From Coriobacteriaceae bacterium (GTDB lineage Bacteria > Actinomycetota > Coriobacteriia > Anaerosomatales > SLCP01), in assembly GCA_003563465.1 (NCBI GenBank), contig PWVH01000099.1, forward strand, positions 1 through 8,897: DNA of 8,897 bases, given 5' to 3'. The notes below the pieces were generated by a model. That model searched no databases. It was not told the origin of the DNA and was given only the letters and a program-made list of their open reading frames with translations. Position 1 is the first letter of the stretch; every line of letters begins with the position of its first letter. Position numbers and translations under genes: made by a program. Shown here in pieces: positions 1 through 6,629 of this stretch.

Positions 1-1
1 G

Positions 2-109
2 GAGCCCGAGCCGGAGCCCGAGCCAGAGCCCGAGCCGGAGCCCGAGCCGGAGCCCGAGCCAGAGCCCGAGCCGGAGCCCGAGCCGGAGCCCGAGCCGGAG
101 CCCGAGCCG
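2..109 (+). repeat. Tandem 12-base repeat coding Glu-Pro-Glu-Pro, nine copies
   Basis: The unit gagcccgagccg occurs nine times in a row without a break. Copies 2 and 5 (14-25 and 50-61) end in cca instead of ccg, a silent change. The array stays in frame and the period is four codons. Degenerate GAG/CCC codons continue to about 139. The array may begin before the window, so the copy number is a minimum. Near-identical units suggest recent expansion or contraction by slippage or recombination. Confidence 0.95.
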
Positions 110-214
110 GAGGCCGAGGAGCCCGAGCCCGAGCCCGAAGGAGAGCTCCCAGTAGAGGAGCCCCCTGCGGAAGAGACCGAAGAGCCTGTCGCCGAGGAAG
201 ACGCCAAGGAGTAG
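2..214 (+). CDS. C-terminal end of an acidic Glu-Pro repeat protein (possibly ribosomal protein S1), 5' partial
   Basis: Only the last 70 codons and the TAG stop at 212-214 lie in the window. The frame opens with nine copies of a 12-base unit coding Glu-Pro-Glu-Pro (2-109, 18 Glu-Pro dipeptides). A less regular Glu/Pro/Ala stretch follows, ending in EEPVAEEDAKE. The tail is very acidic with almost no hydrophobic residues, so it is probably extended and disordered or rod-like rather than a folded domain. In many actinomycetes rpsA lies just upstream of coaE, and S1 often ends in an acidic tail, so S1 is the best guess. That rests on neighbourhood only: no S1 RNA-binding domain is inside the window. 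Any other protein with a Pro-Glu linker at its C-terminus would look the same. The reading frame and stop are certain; the identity is not. Confidence 0.7.
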   Translation, partial: EPEPEPEPEPEPEPEPEPEPEPEPEPEPEPEPEPEPEAEEPEPEPEGELPVEEPPAEETEEPVAEEDAKE

Positions 215-254
215 CTATCCGTTCGCCATTAGAGGCGGGCGGGCTGCAGGAGTG

Positions 255-287
255 GGGGTCGGACGCGGAGACGCAACGTCCGGCCCC
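255..287 (+). terminator. Strong hairpin between the Glu-Pro repeat gene and coaE
   Basis: Bases 255-265 (GGGGTCGGACG) pair with 277-287 (CGTCCGGCCCC), giving an 11-bp stem with one G-U pair and an 11-base loop. It starts 41 bases after the upstream stop and ends 24 bases before the coaE start. It has no run of T after it (tgtcatat follows), so it is not a textbook intrinsic terminator. It may still terminate, protect a 3' end, or act as a leader structure for coaE. The pairing is seen directly; the role is inferred. Confidence 0.5.
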
Positions 288-302
288 TGTCATATCGGGG
301 GT

Positions 303-307
303 GGAGG
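303..307 (+). promoter_or_regulatory. Ribosome binding site of coaE
   Basis: GGAGG lies four bases before the GTG at 312. The spacing is slightly short, but it supports 312 over the in-frame GTG at 252. Starting at 252 would add about 20 Gly-rich residues unlike CoaE, encoded across the hairpin at 255-287. Confidence 0.6.
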
Positions 308-311
308 AATC

Positions 312-920
312 GTGTTCGTACTTGTGGTGACCGGAGGCATCGGCGCTGGAAAGACCAGTGCGATGGAGTTCTTCCGCCAGAAGGGAGCTGTCGTACTGGC
401 TCTCGACGATATCGCAAAGCATCAGCTAGAACCGAATAGCGAGGTCTACTCAGAAGTCGTGGCGGAGTTCGGTGAGGGGATAGTGGGACAGAGCGGCCGC
501 ATCGATCCTCAGGCGCTTGCCCGCGAAGCTTTCGTCTCGCCCGAGTCAGCTGCTCGACTGAACGAGATCGTGCATCCTGCCGTACTGCGCGACGTCGGCC
601 CAGGCCTGACCGAAATGGGCCTGCTGCCCAATCCTCCGCAGATGGTGGTTCTCGACGTTCCCCTGCTGGTGGAGGCGCCCGTGTTCGCAGAACTCGGCGA
701 TACGGTCTTGGCGATCTCTGCACCGGAGGAGGAGCGTATCCGCCGTGCCGTGAAACTAGGCATGGACGAAGACGACGTACGGGCGCGCATCGCCTGCCAA
801 GCAAGTGACGGCGAGCGTGAGGCCATCGCCGATCACGTCATCAGAAACGATGGCACACTCGACGATTTCCGCGCGTCCCTCGAGCGTTTCTGGGACAAGG
901 TCATAGCAGATGAGCCGTAG
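312..920 (+). CDS. coaE: Dephospho-CoA kinase
   Basis: CoaE phosphorylates the 3'-hydroxyl of dephospho-CoA with ATP, the last step of coenzyme A synthesis in the cytoplasm. With the GTG start at 312 the protein has 202 residues, the usual family length. The P-loop GGIGAGKT is at residues 8-15, the DVPLLVEA segment at 115-122, and a later RIRRAVKLG region plus RARIACQ matches the lid and Arg-rich parts of the family. The usual Asp-Ala-Asp motif after the first helix reads Ala-Leu-Asp (30-32). The second Asp, the proposed catalytic base in characterised enzymes, is kept, while the first is Ala. The gene ends inside the start of the transglycosylase gene (11-base overlap), so the two are probably co-transcribed and translationally coupled. 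Identity is confident; the start is likely but not certain. Confidence 0.95.
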   Translation: MFVLVVTGGIGAGKTSAMEFFRQKGAVVLALDDIAKHQLEPNSEVYSEVVAEFGEGIVGQSGRIDPQALAREAFVSPESAARLNEIVHPAVLRDVGPGLTEMGLLPNPPQMVVLDVPLLVEAPVFAELGDTVLAISAPEEERIRRAVKLGMDEDDVRARIACQASDGEREAIADHVIRNDGTLDDFRASLERFWDKVIADEP

Positions 921-1509
921 CGGTATTCTGGCGGTCCATCGGATCGTCTTGCTGCTGCTAGTAGGAGTTCTCGCCGCTCTTGGATTCTTCGCACTGAAGG
1001 GTCCGCTCTGGTTCCAGCGCCTGTACTATCCGCTCGAATACGTCGACCATATCTCTGTTTCGGCGCAACGCCACTCCGTCAATCCTTACCTTGTAGCTGC
1101 AGTCATCAACGAGGAGTCCGGCTTCCGGCCCGACATCGTCTCCAGTGCAGGCGCCGTGGGACTGATGCAGGTCATGCCCGACACTGCCGACGAGATGAAG
1201 ATGCGTAGAATGGTGTCCGAGGAAGTAGTCGGCGAAAAGTCGCTTGAAGACCCAGCTGCCAACATCGAGTACGGTACCGCCTACCTGCGTTATCTTGTAG
1301 AGCGGTACCACGAGATCGAGACCGCTCTTGCCGCCTACAACGCAGGGCTGCGGCACGCCGACGAGTGGGCCGCAGAGGGCGGCGACATACGTGACGCGAT
1401 TGCCTTTTCGGAGACGAGGCACTTCGTAGTACGTGTCGTCCGCGCCAAAGAGAGGTACGAAGAACTTTATCCGGACGCCTTTCCCCATTGGTCTGGAGGC
1501 TCCAAGTGA
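910..1509 (+). CDS. Membrane-anchored lytic transglycosylase, SLT domain
   Basis: This 199-residue protein has one hydrophobic N-terminal segment (about residues 12-29) followed by a single SLT-type lysozyme-like domain. Such enzymes cut the MurNAc-GlcNAc bond of peptidoglycan without water, forming 1,6-anhydro-MurNAc. Visible family motifs are NEESGFRP (67-74, catalytic Glu69 in the ES pair), AGAVGLMQVMP (80-90), NIEYGTAYLRYL (118-129) and ALAAYNAG (139-146). There is no lipobox Cys, so the N-terminus is probably an uncleaved anchor placing the domain outside the membrane. The ATG at 910 overlaps the end of coaE by 11 bases, with AAGG nine bases upstream. Its own stop overlaps the uvrB start. 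The small size resembles the minimal SLT proteins of Gram-positive bacteria rather than the large enterobacterial Slt70. The protein family is firmly recognised; the exact cellular role (growth, division or spore-related) cannot be read here. Confidence 0.93.
   Translation: MSRSGILAVHRIVLLLLVGVLAALGFFALKGPLWFQRLYYPLEYVDHISVSAQRHSVNPYLVAAVINEESGFRPDIVSSAGAVGLMQVMPDTADEMKMRRMVSEEVVGEKSLEDPAANIEYGTAYLRYLVERYHEIETALAAYNAGLRHADEWAAEGGDIRDAIAFSETRHFVVRVVRAKERYEELYPDAFPHWSGGSK
1495..1499 (+). promoter_or_regulatory. Ribosome binding site that sets the uvrB start
   Basis: GGAGG ends six bases before the GTG at 1506. It lies after the in-frame TTG at 1488, so TTG cannot use it. This favours the GTG start, which overlaps the transglycosylase stop as GTGA. 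Confidence 0.8.
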
Positions 1510-3578
1510 AGGACACGCGCTTCAAAGTCGTGTCCGGGTTCGAGCCAGCGGGTGATCAGCCGAAGGCGATCGAGCAGCTCGCTCGAGGCGTCGGCGATGG
1601 AATCCGCTATCAGACACTCCTCGGCGTGACCGGCTCCGGTAAGACCTTCACGATGGCCAAGACCATCGAAGCCGTCCAGAAGCCCGCACTCGTTATGGCT
1701 CCCAACAAGACGCTTGCCGCGCAGCTCGCCTCAGAGCTTCGGGAGTTTATGCCGGAGAACGCGGTCGTCTACTTCGTCTCGTACTACGACTACTACCAGC
1801 CTGAGGCCTACGTGCCGGTAACCGACACGTTCATCGAGAAGGATGCCTCGATCAATGAAGAGGTGGAGAAGTTGCGCCACGCCGCCACGGCGGCTCTGCT
1901 CTCACGGCGTGACGTGGTGGTGGTTGCGAGCGTTTCGTGCATCTACGGCATCGGTTCCCCGGAAGACTATGCTGGTATGGCCGTGTTCCTGGAGTCGGGC
2001 AAAGAGCACGGACGGGACCGGGTCATCCGTAATCTCATCGAGATACAGTACGACCGCAACGACTACGATCTGTTGAGGGGCACGTTTCGCGTGCGGGGTG
2101 ACGTCGTCGACATCTTCCCCTCGTACGCCGACCATCCGGTTCGGGCGGAGTTCTTCGGCGACGAGATCGAGTCCATAGCGGAGTTCGATCAGCTCACCGG
2201 AGAAGTGCTTCACGAGTACGCCTCGTTGCCCGTCTGGCCCGCCACGCACTACGTGACAGCTCCGGAAAAGCTGCAGCAGGCTCTCGAGACCATACGCGAG
2301 GAACTCACCACACGTCTTATCGAGCTCAGAGCGGAGGGCAAGCTACTGGAGGCTCAGCGGCTGGAGATGCGCGTAGCCTACGACCTCGAGATGCTCGAGA
2401 CGATGGGGTTCTGCTCGGGTATCGAGAACTACTCGCGTCATCTGGACGGGCGCGCTCCCGGTGTGCCGCCCAACACGTTGATCGATTACTTTCCGAAGGA
2501 TTTCCTTTGCATCATCGACGAGAGTCACGTGACGGTACCGCAGATCCGAGGTATGTACGAAGGGGATCGCTCACGAAAGGCTACGCTCGTAGAGCATGGA
2601 TTCCGCTTGCCGAGCGCTCTGGACAACCGGCCGCTAAGGTTCGACGAGTTCGAGCAGCGTGTGCCGCAGTTCGTATATGTTTCTGCAACGCCAGCCGACT
2701 ACGAACTCGCTGTCTCGACTCAAGTGGTCGAGCAGATAATCCGTCCGACCGGTCTTGTCGATCCGGCGATCGTGGTGCGTCCGGTGAAGGCGCAGGTGGA
2801 CGATCTGATCGAAGAAGTCGCACTCAGGGTAGAGCGCAACGAGCGTGTTCTCGTCACGACGCTTACCAAGAAAATGGCCGAAGACCTAACCGAGTATCTG
2901 TTCGAACAGGGACTGAAGGTGCGCTATCTGCACTCGGACATCGGAACGCTCGAACGCGTGGAGATCTTGCGAGACCTGCGACTCGGCACGTTCGACTGCC
3001 TCGTCGGAATCAACCTGCTCAGGGAGGGACTGGACCTGCCCGAGGTCTCGCTGGTCGCAATCCTCGACGCAGACAAGGAAGGGTTCCTGCGCAACGCTCG
3101 CAGCCTGATTCAGACGGTGGGCCGCGCTGCTCGCAACGTTTCGGGTGAGGTGATCATGTACGCCGAGGACGTCACCGATTCGATGCGGGCGGCCATCGAC
3201 GAAACCAACCGTCGCCGTGCCTTGCAGATCGCCTACAACGAACAGCATGGAATCCAGCCACAGACCATTCGCAAGGCGATCGCCGACATCGTGCAGTACG
3301 TGCGGGCGGGAGAGGCGCAGCTGACCACATCCGCCGAGACCGCCAGAGAACTGGCCAAGATGCCCCGCGACGAGGTGATGCGGCTGATATCGACGCTCGA
3401 AGAGGACATGGTGTCCGCTTCAGAGGCGCTCGATTTCGAGCAAGCCGCTCGTCTGCGTGACCAGGTCGTCAAGTTGCGAGCCGAAGTCGAGGCGAGCACG
3501 GCCGACGAGGTCCTCGGCAGGCTCAAAGCAGGCGCCCGAAAGGGAAGCGGATACGGCACACGCAAACGCCGTCGCTGA
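1506..3578 (+). CDS. uvrB: Excinuclease ABC subunit B
   Basis: UvrB is the central damage-verifying helicase-like subunit of nucleotide excision repair. UvrA loads it on DNA, and it then recruits UvrC for incision. The 690-residue product matches the family length and is complete. Motifs in order are Walker A GVTGSGKT (40-47), the aromatic beta-hairpin YYDYYQPEAYVP (93-104) that probes the damaged strand, Walker B DESH (338-341), the QTVGRAARN helicase motif (536-544), and a C-terminal UVR coiled-coil motif (about 631-666) used to bind UvrC or UvrA. A basic Gly/Lys/Arg tail follows. The start overlaps the previous stop (GTGA), so translation is likely coupled. In many relatives uvrA follows uvrB. 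Here the next gene is convergent and a hairpin closes the unit, so uvrA must be elsewhere. No damaged motif was seen. Confidence 0.98.
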   Translation: MKDTRFKVVSGFEPAGDQPKAIEQLARGVGDGIRYQTLLGVTGSGKTFTMAKTIEAVQKPALVMAPNKTLAAQLASELREFMPENAVVYFVSYYDYYQPEAYVPVTDTFIEKDASINEEVEKLRHAATAALLSRRDVVVVASVSCIYGIGSPEDYAGMAVFLESGKEHGRDRVIRNLIEIQYDRNDYDLLRGTFRVRGDVVDIFPSYADHPVRAEFFGDEIESIAEFDQLTGEVLHEYASLPVWPATHYVTAPEKLQQALETIREELTTRLIELRAEGKLLEAQRLEMRVAYDLEMLETMGFCSGIENYSRHLDGRAPGVPPNTLIDYFPKDFLCIIDESHVTVPQIRGMYEGDRSRKATLVEHGFRLPSALDNRPLRFDEFEQRVPQFVYVSATPADYELAVSTQVVEQIIRPTGLVDPAIVVRPVKAQVDDLIEEVALRVERNERVLVTTLTKKMAEDLTEYLFEQGLKVRYLHSDIGTLERVEILRDLRLGTFDCLVGINLLREGLDLPEVSLVAILDADKEGFLRNARSLIQTVGRAARNVSGEVIMYAEDVTDSMRAAIDETNRRRALQIAYNEQHGIQPQTIRKAIADIVQYVRAGEAQLTTSAETARELAKMPRDEVMRLISTLEEDMVSASEALDFEQAARLRDQVVKLRAEVEASTADEVLGRLKAGARKGSGYGTRKRRR

Positions 3579-3595
3579 GCGTCATGATTCGCGCA

Positions 3596-3630
3596 GATGC
3601 CGCTAGCTGGCACGGCTGGCTGGCGGCATC
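3596..3630. terminator. Probable bidirectional terminator hairpin between convergent genes
   Basis: Bases 3596-3607 (GATGCCGCTAGC) pair with 3619-3630 (GCTGGCGGCATC), a 12-bp stem with one G-U pair and an 11-base loop. It fills most of the 59 bases between the uvrB stop and the stop of the convergent membrane protein gene. Neither side has a T run, which is common for terminators in high-GC actinomycetes. The location between two facing stops makes termination in both directions the natural reading. Confidence 0.7.
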
Positions 3631-3637
3631 ATGGACG

Positions 3638-4297
3638 CTAAGGCAGGTACTGCTCCTCTATGAAGGTGACCTCGCCGTTTTCGATGGTAATCCAGTAAGG
3701 GACGTGGCGCACGACCTCCATGCCCGGACTCATTCCTACGTAGAAGTCTTGCCACTGACCGAGGGAGACCGTGTATCCGTCGGGAACCGTACCTTCGGAA
3801 GTCGAAGTGAGCTTGACACTGATGCCGGGACGCACCGGGAAGGTGCGCAATAGCGGGTTGACGTTGCTGATCCAGTAGTCGTTCGGTGGCGGTGACTCCT
3901 CACCTGCCGCCGCCGCGGCGGCAGCAGCTTCCGGCCCGGTAAGCAGATCGGCGTAGTCGACGGTGATCATCGTCGTTCCCGTCTCGTTGAGGACATCGGT
4001 CACGTAACAGAAGTGACGACCGTCCTCGGATGCGGTGTCTTGCGGGGCGGCGCCGCCATGTTCAGCGGCGGGGGTCTCTTCCTCTACGGCTTCGTCCTCG
4101 ACACCCTCCAGCTCCTCGGACAACGATGCTACCTGTGACTCGAGCTGTTCGATGCGGGAGAGCGCCGAGTCGCGCTCCTCCTCGATTGAGGCGATCCTCG
4201 AAGACATCACCAACCACATGGTGCTGCCGGTGATGAGTACGGCCAGGACGAGAAGCGCAATCATCAGGACTGCGCGTTTCTTCTGCGCAGCTTCCAC
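3638..4297 (-). CDS. Single-pass membrane protein with coiled coil and conserved C-terminal domain, function unknown
   Basis: With the preferred GTG start at 4297 the protein has 219 residues. Order: a short basic N-terminus (QKKR), one membrane segment (about 9-31), a heptad-like helix rich in Glu, Ser and Leu (about 33-68), an acidic Glu/Ala linker to about 92, then a C-terminal domain (about 93-219). That domain contains FCYVTDV (96-102), VDYADLLTG (113-121), eight alanines (124-131), NDYWISNVNPLLRT (139-152) and a C-terminus YWITIENGEVTFIEEQYLP. The pattern DY-LTG, then Pro-rich NDYWI-N-NP-LRT-PV, then a closing IEEQYLP, resembles from memory uncharacterised secreted or lipid-anchored actinobacterial proteins. 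I know no function for it. A signal-anchor topology with the domain outside the cell is likely. An in-frame ATG at 4351 would add 18 residues but has a poor ribosome binding site. It may be co-transcribed with the PEP synthase-like gene 100 bases upstream. Confidence 0.85.
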   Translation of the reverse strand: MEAAQKKRAVLMIALLVLAVLITGSTMWLVMSSRIASIEEERDSALSRIEQLESQVASLSEELEGVEDEAVEEETPAAEHGGAAPQDTASEDGRHFCYVTDVLNETGTTMITVDYADLLTGPEAAAAAAAAGEESPPPNDYWISNVNPLLRTFPVRPGISVKLTSTSEGTVPDGYTVSLGQWQDFYVGMSPGMEVVRHVPYWITIENGEVTFIEEQYLP

Positions 4298-4305
4298 CGG
4301 AATCA

Positions 4306-4311
4306 CTCCTT
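4306..4311 (-). promoter_or_regulatory. Ribosome binding site choosing the GTG start at 4297
   Basis: On the - strand AAGGAG (4311-4306) is followed by eight bases and then GTG at 4297-4295. The upstream ATG at 4351 has only a weak GCAGGG two bases away, so 4297 is preferred. Confidence 0.6.
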
Positions 4312-4341
4312 GAGAGACGACAGCGGATACGGAGCTCTCAA
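4310..4341 (-). repeat. Inverted repeat in the leader of the membrane protein gene
   Basis: TTGAGAG (4341-4335 on the - strand) pairs with CTCTCAA (4316-4310), a 7-bp perfect stem with an 18-base loop. The last two bases of the stem are the first two of the AAGGAG ribosome binding site. It could be an RNA hairpin that partly hides the site, or a protein-binding repeat. Seven base pairs with a long loop may also be chance. Confidence 0.35.
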
Positions 4342-4397
4342 ATAGAAGCATAGCCCTGCCCGCGACAGGTGTCGATGACTTGCGACTTGGTGAGCTG

Positions 4398-6545
4398 CTA
4401 GCCGGAATCCTCGATACGTGCGATGTGTCTCTTGACCGGAGCGAAGAAAGGTAACGAGACTCCTACCGCGTCAAAGCCCTGCTCGACCAAGAGAGGCAGT
4501 AGCTCCTCGTCGCGCGCGCTCTCGCCGCAGGCGCATGTGAAGACGGAGTTTCGGCGGGATACATCGGCGATGCGAGAGAGCACTTCGACCACGGCGGGAT
4601 GAGCGGGATCGAAGAGGTGTGCCACTTGCTCGCTCTCGCGATCGAGAGCCAGCACGCACATCACAAGATCGCTTACGCCTACACTTACGAAGTCCACGCC
4701 GAGATCGCACACGTCTTGAAGCATGGAGGCGATGCCTGGGGTCTCCACCGAGATGCCTACTTTCAGGTCGACATGAGGGCGCAGACCAGCTTGTTCGATT
4801 ACGCGCTTGGCGGCGGCGTACTCGTGCGGGAAGCGCACGAAGGGAAGCTTGAGCGCCAAGTCGTTTGCACCGGCTTCGAGTGCGCGTCGCACAGCTTGCA
4901 GTTCGAGAGCGAAGAGGTCGGATTCCTCGAGTTCCCGGCCGAGACCACGCCATCCCAGAAGGGGATTCCGCTCACGAGGCTCCTCGTCACCGCCGTTCAA
5001 GCGGCGGAATTCGTCGGTGGGTGCGTCGAGGGTCTTGTACCAGACCGGCTTGCCGGAGAAGAGGCGGACGGTCTCGGTGATTCCTTCAGCAATAGCCTCC
5101 TCGAGCAATCGTCCTCGTCCGGTTCGAACCATCTTGGCGGGGTGGACTCCGGACTGGAGCAGGAAGTAGTCGTTGCGAAGCGAGCTGACGCCGTCTGCGT
5201 AAGGGGCTACCGGAGCCGCCTGCTCGGGAACGAGTACCGATACGAACACCTTGGTTCGTGTCCGAGAGGTTGCACCGACCTCTTGAGGTCGCAGAGAGAG
5301 GTCGCCGCGAAAGACGACGCCACGATAGCCGTCCACCGTGACGCGCTCGCCGTCGACTAGAGTAGTGGTGGCCTTGCCTGTTGCCAGAACGCAAGCCACG
5401 CCGAACTCTCGCAGGATGTTTGCGCCGTGACTGGTGGCGCCTCCCTCGTCGGCGATGACGGCGGTTGCCCCACGCAGGTGCACGGCGAGATCGTTCGTCA
5501 GCCGTCTGACGACGACAACCGCTCCAGGGGGAAGTATCTGGACCTGGTCGTCGGTGAGAACGACGACCTCACCGGAGCCTACGGCAGGGCCGGCGCCCAC
5601 TCCGCGCAAGAGCACGGTGTGTTCGGCGATCTCGGGAAAGAGCATGTCTTCCTCGGTGACGAAGACGAGCGGACGCGATTGAAGAAGATAGAATCTGCCG
5701 TCGGCATATGCCCACTCGACGTCCTGCGGAGACCCGAAGACTTCCTCGGCATCACGAGTCCATCCGCTCAAGAGGGCCACTTCGTGCTCGGTGAGCTTGC
5801 GCTCCGACGGCGCCGAGCTTGCGGGAGCGCTGACAAGGGATACGTTACCGTCGGTGGGGGAGTACTCGTAGCGCTCCGGGGTGACCTCACCCGAGACGAT
5901 GTCCTCTCCAGTGCCCTGGATCGCCTCGACGATCGTCACGTCGGCTTCGCGACGCGCAGGGTCGCGACCGAATGCCAGCCCCGAGCGTTCGGAGAGGATC
6001 TGGCGCTGAAGCACGACTCCTACACCGATGTCGCTGGGATCGACATCACGGTCACGGGCATAGAGTACGGCGCGAGGACCGAACGCAGATGCCCAACAAT
6101 ACTTCACTGCCGCGTACATCTCCTCGGCGCTTGCCACGCCCGGAAGCGACGAGAGCATGCCTGCGAAACTCGATGAGGCGCTGTCCTCGACCGTGGCCGA
6201 GCTGCGAACCACGATGGTGTGGCCGTCTGCGGCAAGATCGAGGAAGGCATCGGCCAACTCCTCTGCAAGATCGGCCGGCAGCGGATGGCTGAGAATCGCC
6301 GAGCGGACGCGTGCCGTCTGAGCAGCGACCGACTGGCGCTCTGCGGGAAGATCGCGAAGAGGCGCGACGAGATCGCGTACACCTGCCAGATCCATGAAAC
6401 GGTCGAAAGCTGCCGTGGTCACCACGTGCGCGGGCGGTACGGGGAAGCCCTGCATGGCGAGGCGCGCGAGATTGGCCGCCTTGCCGCCGACGTACGAGGC
6501 TTCGAGCTGAGCTGCTTCGGCTAAGGGAATCACGAGCGGAACCAT
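4398..6545 (-). CDS. Phosphoenolpyruvate synthase-like enzyme (PEP-utilizing family)
   Basis: The family makes phosphoenolpyruvate from pyruvate and ATP through a phospho-histidine carrier. This 715-residue protein has all three domains in PpsA order. The ATP-grasp domain (about 1-295) shows GGKAANLARL (20-29), VVRSSATVEDS (112-122), an SGLAFGRDP segment (188-196) and VEWAYADGRFYLLQSRP (276-292). The swivelling histidine domain (about 310-420) has GGATSHGANILRE with catalytic His373. The PEP-binding barrel (about 430-715) has EPRERNPLLGWRG, SVETPG (Glu601), VGVSDL (Asp626) and CACGE with catalytic Cys673. Differences from the usual barrel: Lys504 stands in the normally Arg position of the R-x-LD-KTNEY block, Ser625 replaces Asn of the NDLTQ motif, and RND (457-459) replaces RTE. 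It is shorter than E. coli PpsA (about 790) or PPDK (about 870). ATG 6545 follows GGAGG by five bases. Phosphotransfer chemistry is well supported; pyruvate as substrate is less sure. Confidence 0.88.
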   Translation of the reverse strand: MVPLVIPLAEAAQLEASYVGGKAANLARLAMQGFPVPPAHVVTTAAFDRFMDLAGVRDLVAPLRDLPAERQSVAAQTARVRSAILSHPLPADLAEELADAFLDLAADGHTIVVRSSATVEDSASSSFAGMLSSLPGVASAEEMYAAVKYCWASAFGPRAVLYARDRDVDPSDIGVGVVLQRQILSERSGLAFGRDPARREADVTIVEAIQGTGEDIVSGEVTPERYEYSPTDGNVSLVSAPASSAPSERKLTEHEVALLSGWTRDAEEVFGSPQDVEWAYADGRFYLLQSRPLVFVTEEDMLFPEIAEHTVLLRGVGAGPAVGSGEVVVLTDDQVQILPPGAVVVVRRLTNDLAVHLRGATAVIADEGGATSHGANILREFGVACVLATGKATTTLVDGERVTVDGYRGVVFRGDLSLRPQEVGATSRTRTKVFVSVLVPEQAAPVAPYADGVSSLRNDYFLLQSGVHPAKMVRTGRGRLLEEAIAEGITETVRLFSGKPVWYKTLDAPTDEFRRLNGGDEEPRERNPLLGWRGLGRELEESDLFALELQAVRRALEAGANDLALKLPFVRFPHEYAAAKRVIEQAGLRPHVDLKVGISVETPGIASMLQDVCDLGVDFVSVGVSDLVMCVLALDRESEQVAHLFDPAHPAVVEVLSRIADVSRRNSVFTCACGESARDEELLPLLVEQGFDAVGVSLPFFAPVKRHIARIEDSG

Positions 6546-6550
6546 CGCTA

Positions 6551-6555
6551 CCTCC
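6551..6555 (-). promoter_or_regulatory. Ribosome binding site fixing the ATG at 6545
   Basis: GGAGG (6555-6551 on the - strand) precedes ATG 6545 by five bases. The in-frame TTG at 6557 overlaps this site and cannot be the start. Confidence 0.8.
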
Positions 6556-6600
6556 AAGGGAACGAAGATCCTCCGAAATGAGTATTCCCGGCAGAAGGTG

Positions 6601-6629
6601 TTGACGCACGATGGCCCGTAGGCTATTCA
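6601..6629 (+). promoter_or_regulatory. Sigma70-type promoter of the metal-efflux operon, probably leaderless
   Basis: TTGACG (6601-6606) is followed by exactly 17 bases and TATTCA (6624-6629), close to the TTGACA/TATAAT consensus. Transcription would begin about seven bases after the -10 box, at 6636-6637, which is the A of the repressor ATG. No Shine-Dalgarno sequence lies before that ATG, which fits a leaderless message. Confidence 0.75.

Noticed and set aside
1..139. Tandem array as a CRISPR or other non-coding repeat
   Set aside because: Units are contiguous 12-mers without spacers, stay in frame and code a uniform dipeptide up to a proper stop.
252..311. Upstream GTG start that would lengthen CoaE by 20 residues
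   Set aside because: The added residues are Gly-rich and unlike CoaE, the region folds into the 255-287 hairpin, and GGAGG lies just before GTG 312.
229..826. Long open frames on the - strand opposite coaE
   Set aside because: Arg/Ser/Pro-rich translations without motifs, typical of shadow frames in high-GC DNA; the + strand frame codes a clear CoaE.
3584..3853. Short + strand frame of 89 codons after uvrB
   Set aside because: It covers the terminator hairpin and runs antisense to the membrane protein gene, with no ribosome binding site and no recognisable motif.
4355..4369. CCTG-7-CAGG inverted repeat after the PEP synthase-like gene as a terminator
   Set aside because: Only four base pairs, no T run, and a competing CGACA/TGTCG pairing overlaps it; too weak to call.
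4599..6176. Several + strand frames of 70-253 codons opposite the PEP synthase-like gene
   Set aside because: All are antisense to a motif-rich continuous coding frame and show no family features or ribosome binding sites.
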